The position numbers were made by a program, and so were the translations under genes. A stretch of 64,000 bases of DNA from Microbacterium sp. (GTDB lineage: Bacteria; Actinomycetota; Actinomycetes; Actinomycetales; Microbacteriaceae), in assembly GCF_017305435.1 (NCBI RefSeq), contig NZ_JAFKIP010000009.1:1-64000 (forward strand), in the 5' to 3' direction. Numbering within the stretch: the stretch's first letter is position 1; every line of letters begins with the position of its first letter. The notes below the pieces were generated by a model, which was not told the DNA's origin, did not search any database, and saw only the letters and a program-made list of their open reading frames with translations. Shown piece by piece: positions 31,660-40,314 of this stretch.

Positions 31660-34659
31660 ATGTCTGCGACGACCGTCAGCCCGCCCCCGAACCAGATGCG
31701 CCCGCCGGGCAGGACATGGCGCCGTGCCGCGTCGGTTCTGATTGCGGTGCTCGTCGCGGTCAGCTCCCTCGTCTTCGGCGCCCTGCCCGCCCATGCGGGC
31801 AGCCACGGTGTCGGCTACGACGAGGGGCTGGGGTTCCTCGGCGCGTACAGCACCAACGTCGATGGACGGCAGGCGTACAGCATCGACCTCGGCGCCAACG
31901 CCCGTTCGGGCCGACCTCGGGACCGCAGACCGTGACCTCGCTGGATTCCCTCTCCCGCCAGGACCTCGCGCAGCTCAACTATGTCCTCGACCGCTGGGGG
32001 CAGTCGGGAGATCCGAACCTCACCTCCGCGGTCGCCCTGTTCGTGTGGTCGGTGGCCGATCCGGGCGTCTACAACAGCCACGGCATGTCGGGAGACGACT
32101 ACTACGTGGGCCGCGCCCCGGCCGGCGCACGCGGCACGATCCTCGGCAACCTCGCGGTGATGCGGCAGGAAGCCTCCGTGAACGCAGTCACCGACCCTTC
32201 GCTGTCGGTCGCGCTGTCGATGGCCGACCAGTACGCGGGGACGCTGACCGTGCAGGCCAACCCGACGTCCTTGCAGGGCACCGCGACTCTCACCGGCGGC
32301 GTGTTCACCGGCGGCGGCTCCTCCCGCACCCTGGGCGCGGGCCAGTACGCCGTGACCGGCACCCCGCAGGACGGCACAGCCTCGTACCGCATCGAAGCGT
32401 CCATGAGCGTCGCCGCCGCCGGATACGGCGCGGCGGTCGACCTCTACACGACGCCGGACTCGCAGCGGACCATCGCCGCGGTCGCCGGCACCTCGACCGG
32501 CCTCTCAGCGCAGGCGCAGACCCCGATGATCGACCTGGACTTCCAGCCCGAGGCGACCACGCAGGTCTCCTCCCGATTCGTGGTGGAGGGCGACGCCTTC
32601 GCGGACGAGCTGGCCGTCACGGTGACCAAAGGCACCTGGATCAAGATCGGCGGGAGCCCGGTCCCGATCACCGCGACCGGAACCATGTACGGGCCGTTCG
32701 ATGAGCAGCCGGCCGAGGCCGACGCCCCGCCGACCGGCGCGCCGGTCGCGGGGACCGAGACGGTCACGCTGACCGGTGCGGGCTCCTACATTTCGCCCGG
32801 CACGATCACCGCCCCGGAGTCGGGCTTCTACACCTGGGTGTGGGCGATCGACAAGAACGCCCAGGGCGAGACGGCCAAGTACCTGACCGATTCGTTCACC
32901 GACCGGTTCGGGCGGGTCGCGGAGACCAGCGTCGTGCCGTTCCAGCCCGAAGCGGTCTCCAAGGCCGACCAGCACCTGGCCGTGCCGGGCGAGACGCTGA
33001 CCGACACGATCACGGTCACAAGCTCGAACGGGGCGTGGCTCAAGCGCGACGGGGCGTTCATCCCTGTCGTGTTCGAGGGCACCGCCTATCAGGTGCCCGG
33101 AACCCTCCCACCCGGCCGCGGTGCGGCCGTGCCATCCGGAGCGGTGCCGCTGGGCGCCGTCACGATCACGGCGGACGGCCGGGCGTCTACACCTCGCCCG
33201 AAGTCCTCGCCCCGACTGGCGGGTTCGTGACCTGGGTGTGGCAGATGCACAGGGCCACGCAGCCGGCGGATGTGCGCGACTACCTCGCCGCCGACTGGAG
33301 CGACCAGTACGGCGTCCCGGTCGAGACGAGCTCTGTGCGGTGGCCGCTCACGACGACCTCGCTGATGCGCGAGTACAACGTCCACGACGGCGGGCGCGCG
33401 TTCGACACCGTGACCGTCACCGGGTTCCCCGCGAACTACGGCGACTTCGCCGGCGACGGGTACTGGCAGGCCGACGCACCCGAGCTCACCCACACCGTCT
33501 ACGGGCCGTTCACGGATGATGCGGTGCTCACCGACACCCTCGACCTGTCCGGCGCGCCGGTGCTGGCGACGATCACTACGCCCGCCCGGAACGGGGTCTA
33601 CCGGCTCGGCTACACCGACGCCGACCGGATCACCCCGACCGAGCCCGGCTACTACGTCCTCGTCACCACCTTCCCCGGCGACGACCGGGTGCAGCCGTAC
33701 CGCTCCTCGCCGGCGGACGTGCTCGAACGGTTCTTCGTCCCGCCGACCCCGGAGACCCCGCTGCCGGTCACGGTCATCGCGCAGGCGACCCCGGCCGCGC
33801 TGACCGGGCAGCCGTTCGCGGACACCGCGCTCGTGCAGGGCACGATCCCCGGCGGCGCGACCCTGGTGTTCCGCGCCTACGGCCCCGAACCCGCCGACAC
33901 GACGCCGGTGTGCGAGACGCCCTTCTATGAGTCCGATCCGACCCCGGTCACCCAGGCCGGCGTGTACTCCTCCGGGCAGACGAGGACCGGCCAGGCCGGC
34001 ACCGTCTACTGGATCGAGACCCTGTACGGCGAGGACGGCACCGTGCTCGCACAGGGCGCCTGCGGCGCGCCCGGTGAGACGACCGTCGTCACCGAGCAAC
34101 CAACCGCGCTGACCCTCACCACCGTCGCCACGACGGCGGTCACCCTGGGCGGGCCCGCCCATGACACGGCGACCGTCACCGGGACCGTGCCCGAAGGGAC
34201 GACGCTCGAGTTCGAGGCCTACCGGCAGGACGGCGACACGGCGACCTGCACCGCTGACGAGCTGGCGTTCACCTCCGATGCTCACTCTGTCACTGGACCT
34301 GGCGAGTACACCTCCGAGGATGTCGAGTTCGAGAAGGCCGGCACCTACTACTGGATCGAGACGCTGCACGGCCCGGATGGCACCGTGATCCACCGCGGCC
34401 TGTGTGGGGCGCCGAACGAGACCACCGCGGTCACGGCAGTCCCGGCCCCGACGCCGACTCCGGAGCTGCCTTCGACGCTGGCGTTCACCGGAACGGGTGA
34501 CTGGCTGCTGCCGTTCGGCATCGGCGGCGGCATCCCCTCCTCGCCGGGGTGCTGACCCTCTGGTTCGGCCGCCGGCTGGCGATCTACCGGGAACGCAACG
34601 GCTACGTCCGCGAGGAGGACCAGGCGTTCCACGACCTCCTCAACAACGAGGAGGACTGA
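31660..34659 (+). pseudogene. Large surface-anchored repeat protein, three frameshifts
   Basis: Joined over three frames it encodes about 1000 residues: signal peptide (RAASVLIAVLVAVSSLVFG...AHA), a thioester-like head domain in which the usual Cys of Y-C-I-D is Ser, then at least five beta-type repeats with a recurring GxYxS and Y-W-I-E-T-L or F-x-T-W-V-W pattern, and a C-terminal LAFTG sortase-type signal, membrane helix and charged tail. Breaks lie near 31906, 33178 and 34536. Each is repaired by adding one C to a C-run, so sequencing error and true decay are both possible. Its place in a transfer operon suggests mating-pair adhesion. Confidence 0.75.
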
Positions 34660-34677
34660 CCACTCTGCCCCCGATCA

Positions 34678-34715
34678 GGGAAGGGCGCGCACCCCGGCCG
34701 GTGCGCGCCCTTCCC
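34678..34715 (+). terminator. Strong hairpin terminator after the surface-protein gene
   Basis: GGGAAGGGCGCGCACC (34678-34693) and GGTGCGCGCCCTTCCC (34700-34715) form a perfect 16-bp stem with a 6-nt loop, 19 bp after the stop at 34659. There is no long T-run, as is common for high-GC actinobacterial terminators. It would separate the surface-protein transcript from the next genes. Confidence 0.7.
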
Positions 34716-34758
34716 GTCTGTCACAGCTCCGTCCTCCCACCTCGGCAGGTTTGGCTGG

Positions 34759-34795
34759 GCGCACCTCTCCTCTGCCGCACGGAAGGAACAGCCGC
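34759..34795 (+). promoter_or_regulatory. Leader with CGCACCT box and sequestered ribosome site (gene at 34799)
   Basis: GCGCACCTCTCC begins at 34760. CCT (34764-34766) plus TCC (34768-34770), with one bulged C, pair with the ribosome site GGAAGG (34781-34786). The loop TCTGCCGCAC has no inner hairpin. ATG lies at 34799. Confidence 0.5.
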
Positions 34796-34798
34796 ATC

Positions 34799-35353
34799 AT
34801 GAACCGCCCCCGCTACAAGCGCACCACTGACGAGGACGGCACCCCCGTGGCCTCGGAGGTGCCGGTCGTCCTGCCGCACGTCGTCATGGGCGTCGCTGAG
34901 GACGGCACGATGACCGTCACCATCGACGGCTTACCCCACCAGCCGCCGCCGTTCGCCCCGCCCTGGCGGCGGGATGCGTTCGCGCAGGTGCTCGACGAGA
35001 TCACCGGCCGGCGCCGCTCACCCGTGCGGGTCGAGGTCCGGGAGGCGGACGGCACCGTGTTCACCGACATCGTCACGCCCGGCCGGCGGCGACGCCCCGA
35101 GCCAGATCCCACGCTGATGCCGATGGCGGAGGAGCGCGCGACTGGCATTCCCGAGCTCGTCATGCTGCACGGCGAGGGGTTCGTTCCTGGGGAGGACGTG
35201 GCGGTCGCCATCGTCGTCGCCCACGGCGACGCCGCCCCGGACGGCACGATGCGCGGCCTGCTCACCGCGGAACAAGCCGCGACCAGCCCGACCCGCGAGG
35301 TCATCCTGCTCGGCCGGGTCTCCGGGACGCTGGCGATCGGGCATCCCGAGTGA
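34799..35353 (+). CDS. Element protein of unknown function before the coupling protein
   Basis: A 184-residue soluble protein from ATG 34799 after GGAAGGA. The first half is basic and proline-rich (PHQPPPFAPPWRRD), the centre contains a strand-rich VRVEVREADGTVFTD, and the last 50 residues read as a small beta domain with ELVMLHGEGFVPGEDVAVAIVV. No family recognised. Its stop overlaps the GTG start of the TraG/VirD4-like gene, so it is probably an accessory factor for substrate coupling. Confidence 0.65.
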   Translation: MNRPRYKRTTDEDGTPVASEVPVVLPHVVMGVAEDGTMTVTIDGLPHQPPPFAPPWRRDAFAQVLDEITGRRRSPVRVEVREADGTVFTDIVTPGRRRRPEPDPTLMPMAEERATGIPELVMLHGEGFVPGEDVAVAIVVAHGDAAPDGTMRGLLTAEQAATSPTREVILLGRVSGTLAIGHPE

Positions 35354-37122
35354 GCACCCCGCGCCCGGCCGGGCCGCTCGGAGACGAGCTGACCAACCTC
35401 GGCATCGGTCTCCTGATCGCGGCCGCGATCCTCGCCGGCATCCTCCGCGGCGCTGGGTCGCTCGCCGCCTGGATCACCGGCACGACCCAACCCGCCGGCG
35501 GCATCGAAGCCGGCCTCGGCGTCCTGCTCCACGCCGGCGACCCGGCAGTGCCACTCGCCGCGCCCGGGCTGAACGCCGCCGCCTACTGGATCACCGCCGC
35601 CGTCCTCATCGTCGGAACCGGCGCGCTCGGCTGGTGGGTGTGGGGCGCCGTCCATGAGCACGGCCGTCAGGTGAAGGCCGACCCATACCGCATCGCCGGG
35701 ATCGCCACCCGGACCGAGGTCGCCGCGGCGGCGTCGGAGAAGGCGCTGCTGCGCCGCGCGCAACATCTGCGGCCCACACTCGACAAGCCGACCCCGAAGG
35801 ACGTCGGATACTGGATCGGCACCTCCCGCGGGCACGGGGTCTGGGCGTCGGTCGAGGACTCGATACTCCTGCTCGGCCCGCCCCGCAGCGGCAAAGGTGT
35901 CGGCATCGTCATCAACATGATCCTCGACGCACCAGGCGCGGTCGTGACCACCAGCACCCGGCCCGACAACCTCACCGCGACCCTCCGCGCCCGGCAGAAG
36001 ATCGGACCCGTCGCCGTCTTCGACCCACAACACCTGGCCGAAGGCGTACCCGCAGGGCTGCGCTGGTCACCCATCCGCGGATGCGAAGACCCGCTGACCG
36101 CGATGATCCGCGCGGCCGGCCTCGCTGCCGGCACCGGGCTCTCAGCAGGCGGGGTCGAGGGCGGCGGGTTCTGGGAAGGCAAGACCAGGAGCGCCCTTCA
36201 AGCCCTGCTCCACGCCGCAGCACTCGACCACCGCGGCCCAGCCGAGCTATTCCGGTGGACCCTCGACCCCTCCGTCGCCGCCGAGGCCGTGGCGATCCTC
36301 ACCGCGAACCCCCACGCCGCAGTCGGGTGGGCCGACTCGCTGCAGGCGATGATCGAGTCCGACCCCAGGACCCGCGACTCCATCTGGCAAGGCGTGTCGC
36401 TCGCGCTCGCCGCACTCGCGGACCCCCGCGTGCTCGACGCGGTGAGCCCACGCGAGGGCGAGGACTTCGACCCCGAAGCGTTCCTGCGAGCCAAGGGAAC
36501 CCTGTACCTGCTGGCGACCGGAGCGGGAGCGAACAACTCCGCCGCGCTGGTCGCCGCGTTCGTGGAAGACCTCGTGGAAGCCGCCCGGCACATCGCCGCA
36601 ACCAGCCCTAGTGCCAGGCTCGACCCGCCGCTCCTCCTCGCATTGGATGAGGTCGGGAACCTCGCACCCTTGCCGTCGTTGCCGACGCTGATGTCCGAGG
36701 GAGGGGGCACCGGCATCACCACGATGCCTGTGCTCCAATCGCTCGCCCAAGCTAGGGAGAAGTGGTCGGAGAACGCCGCGGGAGCGATCTGGGACGCCTC
36801 AATCGTCAAGGTCATCCTGGGCGGCGCCTCGAACTCCAAGGACCTCCACGACCTCACCACTCTCATCGGCGAGCGCGATGAGCTGACCGACTCCACCACA
36901 GTCGGCGACCACGGCTCCCGCTCCGCACAGCGCTCGATCCGCCGGGTGCCGATCATGCCGCCCGACGCCATCCGAACCCTCCCGTTCGGCACCGCGCTCG
37001 TGCTGCTGCGCTCCGCCGCGCCCATTGTGACCCGTCTGAGGGCATGGACGGCCCGCCCGGACGCCGCGCTACTCCGCGCCAACCGTGCGGACATCGAGGC
37101 CCTGTTGGAGCGCCGACCGTAG
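35350..37122 (+). CDS. TraG/VirD4-type coupling ATPase
   Basis: A 590-residue protein from GTG 35350. Two N-terminal membrane helices (about 15-35 and 75-95) are followed by an ATPase domain: Walker A GPPRSGKG (about 178), a TTSTRPDN segment typical of TraG/VirD4, an all-helical insertion, and Walker B LLLALDEVGN (about 433) followed by LPTLMSEGGG and a sensor-like region. Coupling proteins bring the relaxase-DNA complex to the type IV channel. Together with the VirB4-like and SCO6880 proteins, this makes the element a type IV (not FtsK/TraB-type) transfer system. Confidence 0.9.
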   Translation: MSTPRPAGPLGDELTNLGIGLLIAAAILAGILRGAGSLAAWITGTTQPAGGIEAGLGVLLHAGDPAVPLAAPGLNAAAYWITAAVLIVGTGALGWWVWGAVHEHGRQVKADPYRIAGIATRTEVAAAASEKALLRRAQHLRPTLDKPTPKDVGYWIGTSRGHGVWASVEDSILLLGPPRSGKGVGIVINMILDAPGAVVTTSTRPDNLTATLRARQKIGPVAVFDPQHLAEGVPAGLRWSPIRGCEDPLTAMIRAAGLAAGTGLSAGGVEGGGFWEGKTRSALQALLHAAALDHRGPAELFRWTLDPSVAAEAVAILTANPHAAVGWADSLQAMIESDPRTRDSIWQGVSLALAALADPRVLDAVSPREGEDFDPEAFLRAKGTLYLLATGAGANNSAALVAAFVEDLVEAARHIAATSPSARLDPPLLLALDEVGNLAPLPSLPTLMSEGGGTGITTMPVLQSLAQAREKWSENAAGAIWDASIVKVILGGASNSKDLHDLTTLIGERDELTDSTTVGDHGSRSAQRSIRRVPIMPPDAIRTLPFGTALVLLRSAAPIVTRLRAWTARPDAALLRANRADIEALLERRP

Positions 37123-37130
37123 GAGAACGC

Positions 37131-37195
37131 GGACGCACCTGTCTGGCAGGGCGACTTCACCGTGAGGCCGCCGTCGATGTCAGAAGGGGACAGTC
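37131..37195 (+). promoter_or_regulatory. Leader with CGCACCT box (SSB gene)
   Basis: ACGCACCTGTC starts at 37133. CTGTC (37139-37143) can pair with GACAG (37189-37193), just beyond the AAGGGG ribosome site, enclosing about 45 nt that contain smaller pairings (CGAC/GTCG). The start ATG is at 37198. Box conserved; fold less certain than in the best copies. Confidence 0.4.
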
Positions 37196-37197
37196 CG

Positions 37198-37629
37198 ATG
37201 GCTATCCACACGCAGGAGTCGGTCTCGGGGTTCATCGCGTCCGACCCGCAGCTCAGGTATACAGAGCAAGGCGACGCACGCTTCTACGCCAAGATCGGCC
37301 AGGAGCATTACCGCAAGGAATCCGACGGGTCGTTCACTCAGACCGAGACGACCTTCCACGACCTCGTGGCTTTCAAGAAGACCGCGGAGCGCGCCCACGC
37401 CAGGTTCGCCAAGGGCGACAAGTTCATCGCCGAGGGCTACATCCGCGAGTACGACCGCGTCGAGCCGGGTGGTCAGAACATCCGCGCGGAGGAGTTCGTC
37501 GCCAAGAAGCTCGGCCACGACCTCGCCCGTACCAGCTACGAAGTCGACCGAACCCGTCGTTCCCAAATCGCTGCTGTGCATGAAGCCCCTGTTGGGCAGA
37601 CGAGGGCCGCACCGGCGCTCGGGATGTGA
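37198..37629 (+). CDS. ssb: Single-stranded DNA-binding protein
   Basis: A 143-residue OB-fold protein from ATG 37198. The N-terminal part VSGFIASDPQLRYTEQGDARFYAKI and a central TFHDLVAFKKTAERAHARFAKGDKFIAEGYIREY match element-encoded SSBs. The C terminus is short and basic and lacks the acidic D-D-D-x-P-F tip of chromosomal SSB, as often in mobile-element copies. It should coat the transferred strand and assist the primase-polymerase. Confidence 0.85.
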   Translation: MAIHTQESVSGFIASDPQLRYTEQGDARFYAKIGQEHYRKESDGSFTQTETTFHDLVAFKKTAERAHARFAKGDKFIAEGYIREYDRVEPGGQNIRAEEFVAKKLGHDLARTSYEVDRTRRSQIAAVHEAPVGQTRAAPALGM

Positions 37630-37645
37630 CAAGGAGACGTCGATC

Positions 37646-38218
37646 GTGAGTGATTACGACTCCGTCCCCGAGCCGGACGAGCCCGAACCGGGCGACGAAC
37701 CTGAGGACGCGGAAGGGTCACTGCTGCCCGAACCGCCTCACCCGATCAACTGGAACCTGCTCAACGCCGAGGAGGCCGAGGCCGAGTGGCTGGAGCTCAA
37801 CAAGTGGGTCAACTGGCTGCGCCGAACCTACGGTCTCCCGGCTTCCGTGATCCCGCCGTTCTGGCACCGGCATCCCGAGGTCGTGTGGGAACTCAGCGCG
37901 CTGCACCTGCACTGGCTGTGCGCCTACGACCCCGAGCAGAATGGCTCGGCCCCGCTGGGCTGGCATCGCGATTTCGCTGACGCCCGCCAACGGCTGCGCG
38001 ATTGGGTCGCCGCCTGCGGCACCCGCCTGGATCGCGATCGCCCCACCCGACAGACCGCGTGGCCGGGCGAGGACGCCACCCAGCCCGTTGAGGACCGGAT
38101 CATCGCCAACCGCGACGAGGACTTCGTGCAGTTCGTCCTCGATGATGTCGCCGCACGCCGCCAGGCTGAGGACGAGTTCTACGCGGGCCTCGATCCGCGG
38201 ACCGGCGAGCTGTCATGA
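37646..38218 (+). CDS. DUF4913 protein
   Basis: A 190-residue protein from GTG 37646, with AAGGAG ahead. The first 35 residues are very acidic (repeated PEPDEPEPGDEP); the core (about 45-140) has WLELNKWVNWLRRTYGLPASVIPPFWHRHPEVVWELSALHLHW, the W/H-rich block characteristic of DUF4913 proteins found on actinobacterial plasmids and integrative elements. Function unknown. Its stop overlaps the next ATG (ATGA). Confidence 0.8.
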   Translation: MSDYDSVPEPDEPEPGDEPEDAEGSLLPEPPHPINWNLLNAEEAEAEWLELNKWVNWLRRTYGLPASVIPPFWHRHPEVVWELSALHLHWLCAYDPEQNGSAPLGWHRDFADARQRLRDWVAACGTRLDRDRPTRQTAWPGEDATQPVEDRIIANRDEDFVQFVLDDVAARRQAEDEFYAGLDPRTGELS

Positions 38219-38424
38219 CCCGACAGCGGCGTAGTCGGCGGGCGCGAGAACGTGACTACCGAGTCGAGGCGGTGCCCCGGCAGTTGCCCGAGTTGCACAA
38301 GCTCGCGCAGGTCTTTCTCGGCATGGCCGTCGCACGGGCGGAACTCAACGGCAGACGCGGTGAAGAGCGATCGCCGGACGAACTCAACGAATCCGAGCCC
38401 GAAGGCGGTAGCGAGGTAGAATGA
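38215..38424 (+). CDS. Small basic-to-acidic element protein (69 aa)
   Basis: An ATG at 38215 overlapping the DUF4913 stop opens a 69-residue protein. The N terminus is strongly basic (RQRRSRRARERDYR), the middle is helical (LPELHKLAQVFLGMAVARAEL), and the end is acidic. No family recognised. Coupling to DUF4913 supports it as real; a DNA-binding or chaperone-like partner role is possible. Confidence 0.6.
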   Translation: MTRQRRSRRARERDYRVEAVPRQLPELHKLAQVFLGMAVARAELNGRRGEERSPDELNESEPEGGSEVE

Positions 38425-38444
38425 AAGCACATCGCCACAGTCCG

Positions 38445-38592
38445 TATAAGCGGGCTGGGTGCGCGGTCCTGTTGCCTTCGTGGCTTACCTGCGGCCCTTC
38501 CGGCTGCTGGTCGTGTTTCCGATTACGAGTCGCACTGCATGACGCTTCGCCGTCGTGCTGGCTCCCACCTTTGGTGAGAGGAAACACGACTC
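38445..38592 (+). promoter_or_regulatory. Promoter-like box and structured leader of the serine recombinase
   Basis: TATAAG (38445-38450) is a plausible -10 box. GTCGTGTTTCC (38510-38520) is perfectly complementary over 11 bp to GGAAACACGAC (38580-38590), directly before the ATG at 38593. Inside, GACG/CGTC (38541-38554) and CACC/GGTG (38566-38576) can form further hairpins. The weak ribosome site GAGAGGAAA lies within the outer stem, so recombinase synthesis is probably kept low. Confidence 0.55.
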
Positions 38593-40314
38593 ATGACCCT
38601 GGCACCTCCGGCACCGCCTACGAGCCTTGACCGCTTGGGCGAGACCACGACGCTCGCCGTCTCCTATCTGCGCGTCTCCACCAAGGAACAGGCAGAGCGC
38701 GGAGGCCGCAATGAGGGCTTCTCGATCCCAGCCCAGCGTGACGCGAATCTGCGCAAAGCCCGTGACCTCAACGCGATCGTCGTAGAGGAGTTCATCGACG
38801 CGGGCGAGTCCGCACGCAAGGCCGACCGGCCCGAGCTGATACGGATGATCGAGTACGTAAAGACCCACCATGTCGCATACTGCATCGTCCACAAGGTCGA
38901 CCGGCTTGCCCGCAACCGCGCCGACGACGTAGCGATCCACCTCGCACTCAGGGAGGCCGGGGTGATGCTCGTCTCGGCCACGGAGAACATTGATGAGACG
39001 CCTTCGGGGATGCTATTGCACGGCATCATGTCCACGATCGCAGAGTTCTACTCTCGCAACCTCGCCAGTGAGGTCGCCAAAGGCATGACGCAGAAGGCGG
39101 CCACCGGTGGCACGGTTGCCCGCGCACCCCTCGGCTACCTCAACGTCCACAGACGCGACGAGCTGGGTCGCGACGTGCCCACCGTTGAGCCAGACCCTGA
39201 CCGCGCCGCGCTCGTCAAGTGGGCGTTCGAGGCATACGCGAGTGGGAACTACTCGACCATCACCTTGCGGGAGGAGTTGATCGACCGCGGGCTGACGACC
39301 GTGCCGACTCCGAAGCGCCCCGCGAAGCCGCCCGCTCTCTCCACGATCCAACGGATGCTGTCGAACCCGTACTACAAAGGCGACGTGATCTTCCGTGGCG
39401 CCTCCTACGACGGTCTGCACGAGCCGCTCGTCAGCCCCGAGAGGTGGTACCGGGTGCAGAACGTACTCACCGCTCACCAGGTCTCCGGGGAGAAGACGCA
39501 GGCCCACGACCACTACCTGAAAGGCACGATCTACTGCGGCGACTGCGGCTCCCGGCTCATGGTTACCCATGCCAAGAACCGGCACGGCAACGTCTACCCG
39601 TACTTCATCTGCGCCGGGCGGCACTCCAAACGCACCAACTGCATCCGGCAGGCGATGCCCGTAGCCGACATCGAGCAGAAGATTGAGGACTACTACCGGC
39701 AAGTGCAGATCCCCGAACACATCGTCACCGCGCTCCGGCACATGCTCACTCGCCAGTTCGATGACCTGCGCACCGCGAGTAAGGCGGAGCGACGGACGCT
39801 GACGACCGAACGCGACCAACTCCGAGACGAACGCCGCAGCCTTCTGCACGCCCACCACGCCGGAGCCGTGCCGCTCGACTTGCTCAAAGAGGAACAAGAC
39901 CGCCTCTCCCGGCGGCTCGCGTTCCTCGACTCGCGCATCGAGGCGGGGGAAGTCGAGTACGACCAGGCCAAAGCCCACCTGGAAGACTGCCTGGCCCTGG
40001 CCGGCAATGCTCACGCGATCTACATGAGCCTCGATGATTCGCTGCGCCGCATCGCCAACCAAGCGTTCTTCGAGCGCATCAACATCTACGAGGTCGAGAG
40101 CACCGACACCGTGGATGCAGAGCACGGCGAGCCCTTCGACACGCTGTTCGATCCCGCTCTCCACGCGGAGGCGCTGGCCTTCGATGCGCGGCTACAGGCA
40201 GGCGACGATGCTCAACCCGCTCGTGTCGCGGGTTTGAACATCGAACATTGGGTGGGCCCCGTGGGGCTCGAACCCACGACCCGCGGATTAAAAGTCCGAT
40301 GCTCTACCGACTGA
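38593..40314 (+). CDS. Large serine recombinase (integrase of the element)
   Basis: A 573-residue large serine recombinase. The catalytic domain starts at LAVSYLRVSTKEQ with catalytic Ser29, and contains KVDRLARNRADD and the E-F-Y-S-R-N-L helix. The recombinase domain (about 170-270) and a zinc ribbon (IYCGDCGSRL ... CAGRHSKRTNC) follow, then a coiled-coil (about 380-460) as used for directionality control. The last 20 codons (GPVGLEPTTRGLKVRCSTD) read through the antisense strand of the tRNA-Lys gene, so the crossover point lies within or just before the tRNA 3' end and integration determined the protein's C terminus. Confidence 0.92.
   Translation: MTLAPPAPPTSLDRLGETTTLAVSYLRVSTKEQAERGGRNEGFSIPAQRDANLRKARDLNAIVVEEFIDAGESARKADRPELIRMIEYVKTHHVAYCIVHKVDRLARNRADDVAIHLALREAGVMLVSATENIDETPSGMLLHGIMSTIAEFYSRNLASEVAKGMTQKAATGGTVARAPLGYLNVHRRDELGRDVPTVEPDPDRAALVKWAFEAYASGNYSTITLREELIDRGLTTVPTPKRPAKPPALSTIQRMLSNPYYKGDVIFRGASYDGLHEPLVSPERWYRVQNVLTAHQVSGEKTQAHDHYLKGTIYCGDCGSRLMVTHAKNRHGNVYPYFICAGRHSKRTNCIRQAMPVADIEQKIEDYYRQVQIPEHIVTALRHMLTRQFDDLRTASKAERRTLTTERDQLRDERRSLLHAHHAGAVPLDLLKEEQDRLSRRLAFLDSRIEAGEVEYDQAKAHLEDCLALAGNAHAIYMSLDDSLRRIANQAFFERINIYEVESTDTVDAEHGEPFDTLFDPALHAEALAFDARLQAGDDAQPARVAGLNIEHWVGPVGLEPTTRGLKVRCSTD

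Larger units (their letters stand above)
13641..40260 (+). mobile_element. Integrative conjugative element core, right end in tRNA-Lys
   Basis: A contiguous set of transfer and maintenance genes reading mostly rightward: ArdC-like, primase-polymerase, DUF2637, ParB-like, cell-wall hydrolase, two DUF6112 proteins, TrbL/VirB6-like, SCO6880, VirB4-like, surface protein, TraG/VirD4-like, SSB, DUF4913 and a large serine recombinase. The right end lies in the 3' half of the tRNA-Lys gene. The left limit is not resolved: I place it before the ArdC leader because the gene style changes there, but the metal/redox block to the left may be cargo, with the left attachment site outside the window. No relaxase is visible. 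Confidence 0.75.

Noticed and set aside
34688-34716. GCGCGCACC within the terminator after the surface protein as another leader box
   Set aside because: It belongs to a perfect 16-bp terminator stem and has no CCT or start codon partner; explained by the terminator.
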